A DNA stretch of 19,980 bases from an uncultured Clostridia bacterium (GCA_934131055.1 CAKOZB010000009.1:1-19980); one strand, 5' to 3'; shown: positions 6,408 through 14,501, numbered from the stretch's first letter. The notes: generated by a model from the sequence alone, not told the origin. Made by a program: numbers and translations.

Positions 6408-7703
6408 TTATGCATATGCGTGTCTCTTTTTGAAACTTAATAAGTTTGTAATTTCTTTTTGAGAATTTTCTGCTTTTTCCGTTTTCTTTGCTTTTTCTTG
6501 TAACATCTGTTTTGCTTGTCTTTCAGCCATTGTTTGGCAAATAGCTTTCTCGTATGTAAAGTGTGTATCTTGAGCAATTTTCTCCCAATTGAATTGATCT
6601 TTAACTTTTTGTTTTGCTTTTTTAGATACGTTTGTTGCTAATTGATGGTCATATAATAATGCTGTTACAGAATCTGCGATTGAATTTGCATTTCCTGCAT
6701 ATGATTTCATTCCATCAACACCATGTGTTACTATTTCGTCAAGACCTCCGACATCTGATACAACTGTTGGAACTCCTGCAAGCATTGCCTCTAGTGCAAC
6801 TATTCCAAATGGCTCATATGTACTTGGGAATACTGCAACATCTGCACATTTGTACATTTTTTGAACCTGTTTTGAGTTTAAGTAACCTGTAAAATATATT
6901 TTATCATTTAATCCTAAATTACTTGCTTCTGCTCTTAATTCGTCCATCATTCCACCACGGCCTGCAATTATCAATTTTGCATCATTATAGTTTGATAAAA
7001 TTTTTGGCATTGCAGCAATTAAATGTTGAACTCCTTTTTCATATACTAGTCTTCCAACATAAAGAATAATTTTTTCATTATCCATTGCATATTGTCTTCT
7101 GAAATCGTAGTCTCTCTCAATTCCTGTGAAGTTAGATAAATTTATTCCATTTGGTATTACATTTATCTTGTCAAATGGCAATCCAAACAATCTTTGAATT
7201 TCATTTTTCATGTAATTGCTATTTACAATTACTTCTGTTGCTTCATATGTTAATAGCCATTCTGTGTCATTTATATATCTTTGTGTTTCGTCATGAATTC
7301 CACTGTTTCTTCCAGCCTCTGTTGCGTGTATTGTTGCAACAATTGGAATATCATAAGCATTCTTCAAACTTTTTGCAGCATAAGTTACAAGCCAATCATG
7401 GGCGTGAATTACGTCAAATCCACCTTCTTTGTTTATAATTTCTGTTGCTTTTGATAGCATATTGAAGTTTAATTGCATTATCCAGTCGATGAAGTTGTTT
7501 GGATGTATCATGTAATTATCAACTCTATATACATTTACTCCCTTATCATTTTCATATTCTGGTACATCTGCGTTGTCTCTATACGTTACAACTGTTACTT
7601 CATGACCATCTTTTATTAATCTCTTAGATAAATCGTGAACAACTCTTGCTATTCCTCCAACTATTCTTGGTGGATATTCCCATGTTAGCATTAATATTTT
7701 CAT
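6408..7703 (-). CDS. GT4 glycosyltransferase, glycogen-synthase-like
   Basis: A 431-aa GT-B fold enzyme of family GT4. The N-terminal domain has the glycine-rich acceptor/donor loop VGGIARVV (15-22) and VIHAHDW (98-104). The C-terminal domain has VGRLVYEKG (R218, K223 for the donor diphosphate) and the retaining-enzyme E-x7-E motif, STYEPFGIVALEAMLAG (E297 and E305). Residues from about 385 form a charged Lys/Glu-rich tail. It likely transfers glucose from a nucleotide sugar to an alpha-glucan: divergent neighbours are a DUF4912 protein and a GH57 branching enzyme, a grouping seen in Clostridia and thermophiles. Some GT4 relatives make maltose-1-phosphate or act in envelope glycans, so the substrate is inferred from context. 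AGGGAG about 10 bases upstream supports ATG 7703. Confidence 0.82.
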   Translation of the reverse strand: MKILMLTWEYPPRIVGGIARVVHDLSKRLIKDGHEVTVVTYRDNADVPEYENDKGVNVYRVDNYMIHPNNFIDWIMQLNFNMLSKATEIINKEGGFDVIHAHDWLVTYAAKSLKNAYDIPIVATIHATEAGRNSGIHDETQRYINDTEWLLTYEATEVIVNSNYMKNEIQRLFGLPFDKINVIPNGINLSNFTGIERDYDFRRQYAMDNEKIILYVGRLVYEKGVQHLIAAMPKILSNYNDAKLIIAGRGGMMDELRAEASNLGLNDKIYFTGYLNSKQVQKMYKCADVAVFPSTYEPFGIVALEAMLAGVPTVVSDVGGLDEIVTHGVDGMKSYAGNANSIADSVTALLYDHQLATNVSKKAKQKVKDQFNWEKIAQDTHFTYEKAICQTMAERQAKQMLQEKAKKTEKAENSQKEITNLLSFKKRHAYA

Positions 7704-7910
7704 TTAGAAAAATCTCCCTTCACATAATTTTCTTTAGTATATTATTCACATAATTTCTAACTTGCTCTATTGTATACAAAAAAAATACAAATGTAAACAT
7801 TTTTTGATAATTTTTTTAATTTTATTTTTTGTTTTACTATTGAATTTATTTTTATTTTGATATAGTATATAATAAGATTTTTATTGAGCGAAAAACAAAG
7901 GAGGAAAAAC
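7704..7910. promoter_or_regulatory. Divergent control region of the glucan module
   Basis: A 207-base, very AT-rich spacer between the oppositely oriented GT4 and DUF4912 genes, so it should carry promoters for both. On the plus strand a TATAAT lies at 7868-7873 with no good -35 at 17 bases (TTTATT), and GGAGG precedes ATG 7911 by 6 bases. No operator was recognised. Confidence 0.45.
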
Positions 7911-8972
7911 ATGCCAAGAAAAACAGCAAGCAAAACTGAAAATACAGAATTAAATGAGATAGAAAAGCCTGTTGTAGAGAAAAAAACAACAGCTAAAAAG
8001 TCTTCAACTGCCAAACCAACCAGTAAGACTTCGAAAACCTCTACAGAAAAAGAAAAAAAAGCAAAATCTAGTACAAAAACAGTAAAATCATCTAGTAAAA
8101 AAGGAACTTCAAAAGTTACAGCTTCAAAACAAGTAGAAAGCAATGAATCTTATTCTAGCAAAGATATATTAACTGAAGCTTCTGTTTCGAGTAAGTCAAC
8201 TAGAAAAAAAGCTTCTACTTCTAAAAAGGCTTCTAGTTCAAAACGTACAGCAAAAACTTCTAGCACAAAAGCTACTAAAAAAACAGCTACATCAAGAAGT
8301 ACTACTAGAAAGAAAAAACTTTCGGCCGATGAAATTACATCTACAACTAATTTAACACAAAAAATTGAAGTAATTGAATACTACGATTTGCCATATAGAT
8401 ATAATCAAACTGTTGTTAGAGTGCTTGCTCAAACTCCTACTACCTTATTTATATATTGGGATATTTCAGATGTAGATAGAGCAAATTTTGTAAAGCAGTA
8501 TGGCGAAGATTTCTTCAACAATACAAAACCCGTTTTAGTAATTCATAATAACACTATGCATTATTCTTTCGAGATAGAGATTGATGATTTTGCAAATAGT
8601 TGGTATTTGCATGTAAATGATGCAAATTGTGAATATACTGTTGAACTTGGTCGTAGGCCTAAATATTATAACAGTGAAAAACATGTAAATATTCAAAATG
8701 ATTATTTATATGTAACCTCTTCAAATGTAATAGAAGCTCCAAATGATCATGTTTTATTTGACAGAAATATTAAAAATGTTTACTTTAAAGATGTAAAAAC
8801 AAATATTGTCACTGCAAAAGATATTACATCTATTTCATTTCTTCGTAATATTGGAAGAATTTATAATTTATACGATTTACAAAGTGACTTTAATAAAAAT
8901 AGTTGGATTGATAGCAACCATTGGCAATTGGATTTAAATAATCCTTCATCTTCTAGCTCGACATTTAAATAG
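7911..8972 (+). CDS. DUF4912 protein with Lys/Ser/Thr-rich N-terminal tail
   Basis: A 353-aa protein in two parts. Residues 1 to about 145 are a low-complexity tail of Lys, Ser, Thr and Ala (repeats such as KTSKTS, KKASTSKKASSSK, TKATKKTATS), very basic and presumably disordered. From about 155 on comes a DUF4912 domain: YRYNQTVVRVLAQTPTTLFIYWDIS, then NSWYLHVNDANCEYTVELGRRPK, matching the family's W-D-I ... W-Y-L-x-V ... Y-x-V-E-L-G landmarks. DUF4912 has no established biochemical function but often adjoins GH57 branching enzymes; a carbohydrate-binding role is plausible. ATG 7911 has GGAGG 6 bases ahead, better than an in-frame TTG at 7884. It heads the plus-strand half of the glucan module. 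Confidence 0.85.
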   Translation: MPRKTASKTENTELNEIEKPVVEKKTTAKKSSTAKPTSKTSKTSTEKEKKAKSSTKTVKSSSKKGTSKVTASKQVESNESYSSKDILTEASVSSKSTRKKASTSKKASSSKRTAKTSSTKATKKTATSRSTTRKKKLSADEITSTTNLTQKIEVIEYYDLPYRYNQTVVRVLAQTPTTLFIYWDISDVDRANFVKQYGEDFFNNTKPVLVIHNNTMHYSFEIEIDDFANSWYLHVNDANCEYTVELGRRPKYYNSEKHVNIQNDYLYVTSSNVIEAPNDHVLFDRNIKNVYFKDVKTNIVTAKDITSISFLRNIGRIYNLYDLQSDFNKNSWIDSNHWQLDLNNPSSSSSTFK

Positions 8973-8981
8973 ATTTTTATG

Positions 8982-9013
8982 AGTGCCTCACTTTTTAGCG
9001 CTGGCACTTTTAT
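8982..9013 (+). terminator. Probable terminator after DUF4912 gene
   Basis: AGTGCC (8982-8987) pairs with GGCACT (9003-9008) around a 15-base loop, followed by TTTTATT. It lies 10 bases after the stop codon. The stem is short, so read-through into the GH57 gene is possible. Confidence 0.6.
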
Positions 9014-9112
9014 TAGATTTAATAGCTGTGAAAATTACCGCTATACATATTTAAGTACATTTCAATTATGCGTTTGTATTCCTTTTACAAACCAAGAAAG
9101 GACAAATTAATT

Positions 9113-10708
9113 ATGAAAAACAAACCAAAAGGATATGTAAGTTTTGTGCTTCATGCGCATTTACCTTTTGTACACCACCCAGAAAGCGAAGATTATTTAG
9201 AAGAACAGTGGCTATTTGAAGCCATTTCTGAGACATATATTCCGCTTCTTTTAAATTTTGGAAAACTAGAAAATGAACATGTAGATTTTAGAATAACAAT
9301 GTCTATGACTCCCCCATTGTTAAATATGCTTGATAATACTTTGTTACAAGAAAGATATATAAAATATTTACAATCACATATTGAACTTGCAAAGAAAGAA
9401 GTTATTAGAAACCAAGATAATGAGGCTTTAAAAAATTTAGCGCAGTACTATGTTGATAGATATTCAAATGATTTGCATGTATTTAAAGACGTATATAAAT
9501 GTAATATCATTTCAGGCTTTAAACATTTTCAAGATATTGGTGTTTTAGAAATTATAACATGTGGAGCAACACATGGTTACTTCCCTATTTTATATGTTAA
9601 CGAGAAAACTGTAAGAGCACAAATTGCTGTTGGTGTTAAATGCTATGAAAAATATTTTGGTAAAAAGCCTCGTGGAATTTGGCTACCTGAATGTGGTTAT
9701 GTACCTGAAGCAGATAAATACCTAAGAGAATTTGGAATACAATATGTAATAACCGAAACTCATGGAATTTTGTATGCCAGCCCTACTCCTATTTATGGAA
9801 CACTCGCTCCAATAGTTTCTCCAGATGGAATTGTTGCATTTGGTCGTGATTTAGAATCTTCAAGGCAAGTATGGAGTTCTATAAATGGTTACCCTGGCGA
9901 TTACAATTATAGAGAATGGTATAGAGATATCGGCTACGATGCACCTTATGATTATATAAAACCTTATATCGCATGTAATGGAGCTCGTGTTCCAACTGGA
10001 ATAAAATATTACAGAATAACCGGCAAAAACTGTGAAAAGGATTATTACAATTTACAATGGGCTCAAGATTCTATAAACAAACAGGCTGGTCACTTCTTCG
10101 ATTCCCGTGAGAAACAAATTACAGAAGCTGCTAACTTTACTCAGAATCCACCTATTGTATTATGCCCTTATGATGCTGAGTTATATGGTCACTGGTGGTA
10201 TGAAGGTCCAGACTGGCTATATACATTATTCAAAAAGATTTATTATGATAAATGTGATTTTGATTTGATTACACCTAGCGAATATATTGATAAATATCCT
10301 CAAATGCAATTATGTACTCCTTGTAGATCTAGTTGGGGCGCAAACGGATACAGTGAAGTATGGTTAAATCAATCAAACGATTATGTTCATAGACATTTAC
10401 ATGTTGCTGGTGATAAGATGGTAGAACTTGCAAATCTATTTCCAGATGAACCTAAAAATAGTTTAAAGAGAAAAGCATTAAACCAATGCGCTCGTGAATT
10501 ATTACTTGCTCAAAGTAGTGACTGGTTATTTATCATCACAAATGGTACAATGGTCGATTATGCAAAGAAAAGAATAAAAGACCATATCGGTAGATTTACT
10601 AAATTATACCAACAAATAAAAGATGATAAAATCGATAGAAAATTTTTAAAGAACATTTCTGAAATAGACTGTATATTCCCAGAAATTGATTATACTATAT
10701 ATAAATAA
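9113..10708 (+). CDS. GH57 family 1,4-alpha-glucan branching enzyme
   Basis: A 531-aa cytoplasmic enzyme that makes alpha-1,6 branches in a storage glucan. The GH57 barrel starts with FVLHAHLPFVHHPE (H14, H16). The nucleophile is E193 in GIWLPECGY and the acid/base is D354 in CPYDAELYGHWWYEGP; CRSSWGANGYSEVWLN and a helical C-terminal domain (DUF1957) follow, containing ARELLLAQSSDWLF. These features and the length match the GH57 branching-enzyme subfamily, not the GH13 GlgB type. I start at ATG 9113 because AAAGGA lies 11 bases ahead; an in-frame ATG at 9068 has no such site. A possible promoter (TTAATA 9019-9024, 17 bases, TATACA 9042-9047) and the terminator before it suggest some independent transcription. 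Its likely partner is the GT4 enzyme. Confidence 0.92.
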   Translation: MKNKPKGYVSFVLHAHLPFVHHPESEDYLEEQWLFEAISETYIPLLLNFGKLENEHVDFRITMSMTPPLLNMLDNTLLQERYIKYLQSHIELAKKEVIRNQDNEALKNLAQYYVDRYSNDLHVFKDVYKCNIISGFKHFQDIGVLEIITCGATHGYFPILYVNEKTVRAQIAVGVKCYEKYFGKKPRGIWLPECGYVPEADKYLREFGIQYVITETHGILYASPTPIYGTLAPIVSPDGIVAFGRDLESSRQVWSSINGYPGDYNYREWYRDIGYDAPYDYIKPYIACNGARVPTGIKYYRITGKNCEKDYYNLQWAQDSINKQAGHFFDSREKQITEAANFTQNPPIVLCPYDAELYGHWWYEGPDWLYTLFKKIYYDKCDFDLITPSEYIDKYPQMQLCTPCRSSWGANGYSEVWLNQSNDYVHRHLHVAGDKMVELANLFPDEPKNSLKRKALNQCARELLLAQSSDWLFIITNGTMVDYAKKRIKDHIGRFTKLYQQIKDDKIDRKFLKNISEIDCIFPEIDYTIYK

Positions 10709-10712
10709 TTTT

Positions 10713-10746
10713 ATAAGGATTAGCTAAAAGCTTGTCCTTATTTTTA
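10713..10746 (+). terminator. Intrinsic terminator of GH57 gene
   Basis: ATAAGGA (10713-10719) pairs with TCCTTAT (10735-10741), and an inner AGCT/AGCT pair (10722-10725 with 10729-10732) closes an AAA loop. A T run (10741-10745) follows, starting within the last pair. It begins four bases after the stop codon. Confidence 0.8.
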
Positions 10747-10764
10747 TGCAAAATAATCTTTACG

Positions 10765-10871
10765 TGAAATATCTTATTTTATAAAATAAGGTCAAGCTCG
10801 CCTTTTGAGGAGTCTGAAGGAGCTTCTCAGCCAAGAGCGCCGTACCGAAATTTTTGAAAAAAGATATTTCA
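10765..10871 (+). ncRNA. Candidate structured RNA, family not recognised
   Basis: TGAAATATCTT (10765-10775) pairs perfectly with AAGATATTTCA (10861-10871), enclosing a segment that is about 57% GC at 10791-10846 in a very AT-rich region. Inside, AAGCT (10794-10798) and CCTT (10801-10804) pair with AAGG-AGCTT (10817-10825), leaving a CG bulge and a 12-base loop whose TGAG (10806-10809) can pair with CTCA (10826-10829), a possible pseudoknot. A perfect palindrome CTTATTTTATAAAATAAG (10773-10790) competes with the closing stem. It follows a terminator and precedes ytxC by about 120 bases, so it may be a separate RNA or a ytxC leader. The strand is chosen from context; no known riboswitch consensus fits. 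Confidence 0.45.
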
Positions 10872-10991
10872 AACCGTTATATTATCATGGACAATTTGCA
10901 CGCTCTATTTTTTAGAATATTATATGTATATCAGAAGCTTTTTAGTAAATACTAATATTAGATTTTGTTTACATTACGGGGGATTTCTATA

Positions 10992-11867
10992 ATGGTTTCG
11001 TTATGCATAAAGACAAACAATAGCACTGCAATTGATTATTTAATGGTTAATATCGCTAAAATAAACTTAGACGATATTGTTTTTGTTAAGAAAAATTTTT
11101 CTAAATATACAAATATTATCATTCATTATCGTGGAAATAATATCCCAGAATTTTATAAAGAACTTGCTTCTGTTGTAACAAATTGTATTATAGATAAATA
11201 TGAGGATTCTATCATTTATAAGTTATTATTATTAAACTATTTTTATTTTGATGAGATTGATATGAACATTATAAAAAATAATTGTAAATTATTAATCGAG
11301 AATAAGCATTCAGATACTGTTTCAGTCGAAACTAATATATCCAATAGAACTAAACATTTGTGGGCATCTGTTCTACGTTATATTTCATACAATAAATCTA
11401 TATTTTTAGATGGTTTCATAACATTTAGAACAGGTGAATATATTAATTGTTTAGATGAAATATTAGATTTTGCAGTAAGTCAATTTGTTGTAAATAGAGA
11501 ATATGCTGAATTTATTGAAATGTTAAAAATATATATTTCTTCTAGGACTCCATGTACAGAGATAATTCATTTAATATATCTTAATGGGGAAGCTATTTTA
11601 CTAGATAAACAAAAAAATGTAATATCTCTTGCAAAAAATAATTTAGATAAATGCTACTTGTCTGATATTTCATTTTCAGCAAATGATTATGCATTAAATT
11701 CATTATTATCATTACTCCCTAGCAAGCTTATTATTCATTTAATAAGTCCAGCTGATGATTTTATTAATACACTACAAGCAATCTTTGGAAGTTCAGTATC
11801 TATTTGTACAGATTGTGACATTTGCACAATTTACAAATCGTTAAATAAGACAAAAGGGTCTTATTAA
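10992..11867 (+). CDS. ytxC: YtxC-family sporulation-associated protein
   Basis: A 291-aa protein of the YtxC family. The family signature is in the middle: SVLRYISYNKSIFLDGFITFRT, then a segment with YINCLDEILDFAVSQFVVNREYAEFIEMLKIYI and a following HLIYLNGE. It has no signal peptide. YtxC is found in endospore formers and described as a putative sporulation protein, with no known biochemical activity; in Bacillus it lies near dnaI and thrS, which are not seen here. ATG 10992 follows a GGGGGAT site by 7 bases and is preferred to an in-frame TTG at 10965. The gene is single and monocistronic: its terminator overlaps the last codons and the next gene is convergent. Confidence 0.8.
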   Translation: MVSLCIKTNNSTAIDYLMVNIAKINLDDIVFVKKNFSKYTNIIIHYRGNNIPEFYKELASVVTNCIIDKYEDSIIYKLLLLNYFYFDEIDMNIIKNNCKLLIENKHSDTVSVETNISNRTKHLWASVLRYISYNKSIFLDGFITFRTGEYINCLDEILDFAVSQFVVNREYAEFIEMLKIYISSRTPCTEIIHLIYLNGEAILLDKQKNVISLAKNNLDKCYLSDISFSANDYALNSLLSLLPSKLIIHLISPADDFINTLQAIFGSSVSICTDCDICTIYKSLNKTKGSY

Positions 11868-11880
11868 CGATTTGCCTTTT
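11834..11880 (+). terminator. Terminator hairpin overlapping the ytxC 3' end
   Basis: The left arm 11834-11851 pairs with 11858-11874 over 17 pairs with one bulged A and a six-base loop; CCTTTT follows. The left arm, loop and first part of the right arm lie inside ytxC, so the last 11 codons and the stop are part of the hairpin. Confidence 0.7.
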
Positions 11881-11943
11881 ATAGAATCCATTTTTCTAAT
11901 GGAAAATATTTAATGTTTTTAGAATTATAATTAATTTTAAATT

Positions 11944-12264
11944 TTATACTTTTGCACTGAACGTATATACATTTTTATATCCATTTTGAATCAAGATTTG
12001 TTTTACAATCTTGCTCCTCTTCCCAGTTTTACAATATACCAGTATTACTTTGTTCTGGTCAATTATTTCATTTTTTATATTATCAATTTCATAAACAGGA
12101 ATGTTCACTGCACCTTCAATATGATTTTCTCTATATTCTTCAGGAGTTCTTACATCTATTAACAGTGCATTTGTTCTTTTGTATATCTCCATTGCTTCTT
12201 CTTGAGTAAAGTCTGTTTTATCTAGTCTACAAAATAATCTATTATAGAATTTTTTTAATTTCAT
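11944..12264 (-). CDS. Single-domain rhodanese-like sulfurtransferase
   Basis: A 106-aa single rhodanese domain: LLIDVRTPEEYRENHIEGAVN (residues 34-54) and the active-site loop YCKTGKRS with catalytic C78, in the C-x-x-G-x-R form of small GlpE/PspE-like proteins. It carries sulfane sulfur as a Cys persulfide; the acceptor is unknown. A hydrophobic-basic N-terminus (MKLKKFYNRLFCRL) is too short for a clear signal. GGAGGT four bases before ATG 12264 fixes the start; an in-frame ATG at 12315 falls within a hairpin and is rejected. It is the last gene of the minus-strand run after secF, separated by a terminator-like hairpin placed directly in front of its ribosome site, so its expression may depend on read-through. 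Confidence 0.85.
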   Translation of the reverse strand: MKLKKFYNRLFCRLDKTDFTQEEAMEIYKRTNALLIDVRTPEEYRENHIEGAVNIPVYEIDNIKNEIIDQNKVILVYCKTGKRSKIVKQILIQNGYKNVYTFSAKV

Positions 12265-12276
12265 ATATACCTCCCC

Positions 12277-12322
12277 AAAAAAGATGTTATTAATACATTT
12301 TATTATTAATAACATCTTTTGG
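12277..12322 (-). terminator. Terminator-like hairpin between secF and rhodanese gene
   Basis: AAAAGATGTTATTAAT (12279-12294) and ATTAATAACATCTTTT (12305-12320) are perfect 16-base complements around a ten-base loop. On the minus strand the stem ends in a run of six T (12282-12277), as in an intrinsic terminator for the sec genes. GGGGAGG of the rhodanese follows at once. Confidence 0.7.
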
Positions 12323-12347
12323 TTAATTATATATAATTTTACGTTTT

Positions 12348-12995
12348 TTATTCTTTCGACTTAGCCTCTTTTAATTTTTCTTCTTTTACTTTATTAAATT
12401 TTACCATAGGTAATACTAAAGATATTATAAATATTATTATGGCAATTATAGATGTTAGTCTGTTTATAGGAATTCTTGTAACAGCATATAAACTTGCCAA
12501 TATTGCTTGTGGAGCAACTATTGATGTAGCCACTTCGTATGCAACTTTTAATGCACCTAATTTTCTAAATACAATCATCGCAAATACTATAGTAATTATA
12601 CTTACTATTGATATAGGTAAAATATATGGCTTTACTATACTTCTTAGTCTCACATTTGATATATGGATTATTTTTATATCTGTTAATTGATTTTCTATTT
12701 CATATTTTTCATTTATTTTATCATTAAGTGATGAAATTTGCTCTTCTGTTGCTTCCTTTACAGTTATTTGAACCATATCCTTGTATAACTCTACTTGTTG
12801 TACTAATACATTTGTATTCCCGAATACTTCTTTTGTAATTGCCTTAATATCTGCAACATTAAATTGTGAACCAACATTTATACTAATTTCAATATGTTCC
12901 GAATATTTTAATCCAACATTGAAGCCTGCTGTTGATATTACTATTATTCCTGCTATTATTAGACATATTAATAATACTTGAACTATTTTTTTCAT
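12348..12995 (-). CDS. secF: Divergent, short SecF-like protein
   Basis: A 215-aa membrane protein placed directly after secD. One membrane helix (5-23) is followed by GFNVGLKYSEHIEISINVG, which resembles the G-x-D-F-x-G-G start of the SecF outer domain but without the canonical Asp-Phe-x-Gly-Gly. A small extracytoplasmic domain (about 30-115) and about three more helices (119-143, 150-172, 180-198) follow, then a basic tail. Usual SecF proteins have about 300 aa and six helices, so this one is short by roughly two helices. With SecD it would help pull exported proteins out of the SecYEG channel using the proton gradient. ATG 12995 has AAAGGA 8 bases ahead; an upstream in-frame ATG at 13022 lacks a site. 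Assignment rests on position as well as residues. Confidence 0.7.
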   Translation of the reverse strand: MKKIVQVLLICLIIAGIIVISTAGFNVGLKYSEHIEISINVGSQFNVADIKAITKEVFGNTNVLVQQVELYKDMVQITVKEATEEQISSLNDKINEKYEIENQLTDIKIIHISNVRLRSIVKPYILPISIVSIITIVFAMIVFRKLGALKVAYEVATSIVAPQAILASLYAVTRIPINRLTSIIAIIIFIISLVLPMVKFNKVKEEKLKEAKSKE

Positions 12996-13034
12996 TGTTA
13001 TTTCCTTTCTGTAAAACATCATTTACCTTGTTTT

Positions 13035-14498
13035 TTATTTATTATCTGTTTTTTTGCTATCATTTTTTTCTTTTTTAATATTCTTTTTGACATTTTTATT
13101 TTCATTTGCGCTTTCAAAAGTTTTTAAGCCTAAAATCAAAGCATTATAAATTATCATTATTATTATTGCCCAGAATAAAATCATTCCAATGCTTGCAATT
13201 TCTTCCCAATTGATTAATGCAAATGTAACAGCCGTTACCACAACTGGAATTATGCAAATAGCAATTTTCCCCATCAAGTGCTTCACATTTTTTATTAGAA
13301 TCTCTTTCTCACATTCTTTACTATATTCGTTTAGTATTAACATCGTAATTATATATTCAATTACTACTGCAACAGCTATTGCAAATATTCCAGCTAAACT
13401 TATTTCAACATTACCATATCTAACTGCAAGTAATAATACTGCTGTAAATCCTATATTGGCAATTACACCCATTAATCCATTTTTCTTAAACTTTATCATC
13501 ATGCAAATAGCCATTATTAAAGCTATTATACTTAGTCCTATTATAACTGTCCTTAATGTTTCAGTTGTTATATCTGAATATACAAATCTATTTGTTTCCA
13601 TTGTATATGTTAATGGCATTGGATCTGTATTTAATAAAACTGCCATATTTGATGCAGATTGTATATTAGTTTGTATCTCCGATGTACTTGTGCTTGTCCC
13701 CATTGATAATTGGATTATACCTGTTGAAATTTCTTCTTGAAAATATGTTGTTATAATTGTGCTATCATCTAATGTCATTTTTATTTTCTTTGTCGTAGTA
13801 TTTCCATCTGTATCTGTTGAACTAACATATGTGTTTGATATATCTCTTAATTTTTCTACAGCATCTTTATTAAACTCTATTGTTAAATATACTGTTGTTC
13901 CAGAAGTACTTGTTGAATATTGTACTTTTGCTTCTTTTAAATCTGCATTTGTTAATAATACTTCTGATGTATCATTATCTACTATTTTAAATTCACCTTT
14001 TGTAATTGCATATTGAGCAATATAATCTGTACTACTATTTTCTGGAACTTCTAAGCTAATATCTCCTGTAGATTCATCAAATCTTAAAAGATAATCTTCT
14101 ACTTTCATATATTTTAGTCTAGCTTCTATAATATTTTTTACAGTTTCATAATTATCAGCTGTTCTTAGCTCATCTGGATTTACCTTTTCTTCTACCTCAG
14201 TAATATTTTCATTATTCTCATCTCCATCCGAGCTATCTTTGACTAGATTTCCGTCAGAATCATATTTTTTAGTTGTAGTACTATCATCTACTTTTACTAA
14301 AATGTTTCTAGCTCCATATAGATCTGTTCCTAATTTGTATTCTGGTATTACATTTTTCATGGTATTTTTATCTTTTACATAAATACCCACAAATGAAATT
14401 AGTGATAGTAATAAAATAATTACTATTGTAGAGATTTTTCCTAATAACTTTAATGTTTTGTTGTTTTGCTTTGCTTTTTTCAATTTATTTTCCTCCAT
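13035..14498 (-). CDS. secD: Divergent SecD-like translocase subunit
   Basis: A 487-aa membrane protein with helix 22-42, a large outer domain (about 44-310), five helices (315-336, 341-360, 367-390, 408-429, 434-458) and a Lys-rich tail. YKLGTDLYGARNILVKV (54-70) corresponds to the SecD L-G-L-D-L-R-G-G-x-x-L-x-L-x-V motif, and IIEARLKYMKVEDYLLRF to the conserved x-x-R-V-x-x-x-G-V segment. In the fourth helix, where SecD normally has G-M-A-V-D-A-N, the sequence is AVAVVIEY (375-382), so the conserved Asp is missing. It would work with SecF in export. It starts 3 bases after the HD gene stop. ATG 14498 has no upstream site, whereas GGAGG inside the gene lies 8 bases before a TTG (14483-14481); the start may be that TTG. 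Confidence 0.8.
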   Translation of the reverse strand: MEENKLKKAKQNNKTLKLLGKISTIVIILLLSLISFVGIYVKDKNTMKNVIPEYKLGTDLYGARNILVKVDDSTTTKKYDSDGNLVKDSSDGDENNENITEVEEKVNPDELRTADNYETVKNIIEARLKYMKVEDYLLRFDESTGDISLEVPENSSTDYIAQYAITKGEFKIVDNDTSEVLLTNADLKEAKVQYSTSTSGTTVYLTIEFNKDAVEKLRDISNTYVSSTDTDGNTTTKKIKMTLDDSTIITTYFQEEISTGIIQLSMGTSTSTSEIQTNIQSASNMAVLLNTDPMPLTYTMETNRFVYSDITTETLRTVIIGLSIIALIMAICMMIKFKKNGLMGVIANIGFTAVLLLAVRYGNVEISLAGIFAIAVAVVIEYIITMLILNEYSKECEKEILIKNVKHLMGKIAICIIPVVVTAVTFALINWEEIASIGMILFWAIIIMIIYNALILGLKTFESANENKNVKKNIKKEKNDSKKTDNK

Positions 14499-14501
14499 AT
14501 T

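Noticed and set aside
7757..8143. 128-codon minus-strand frame across the start of the DUF4912 gene
   Set aside because: It is antisense to the Lys/Ser/Thr tail, giving a Phe/Val/Leu-rich product by codon complementarity, and has no ribosome site.
9068..9112. Fifteen-residue N-terminal extension of the GH57 enzyme
   Set aside because: The upstream ATG lacks a ribosome site, while AAAGGA lies correctly before ATG 9113, and the family domain starts right after the latter.
10791..10846. Resemblance of GGTCA and CAGCCAAG stretches to SRP (4.5S) RNA
   Set aside because: The GGAA-type tetraloop and the adjoining symmetric loop of SRP helix 8 are not formed; the stem between them has a 12-base loop instead.
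13189..13740. 183-codon plus-strand frame inside secD
   Set aside because: Antisense to membrane helices; hydrophobic product explained by the AT-rich opposite strand; no ribosome site or family match.
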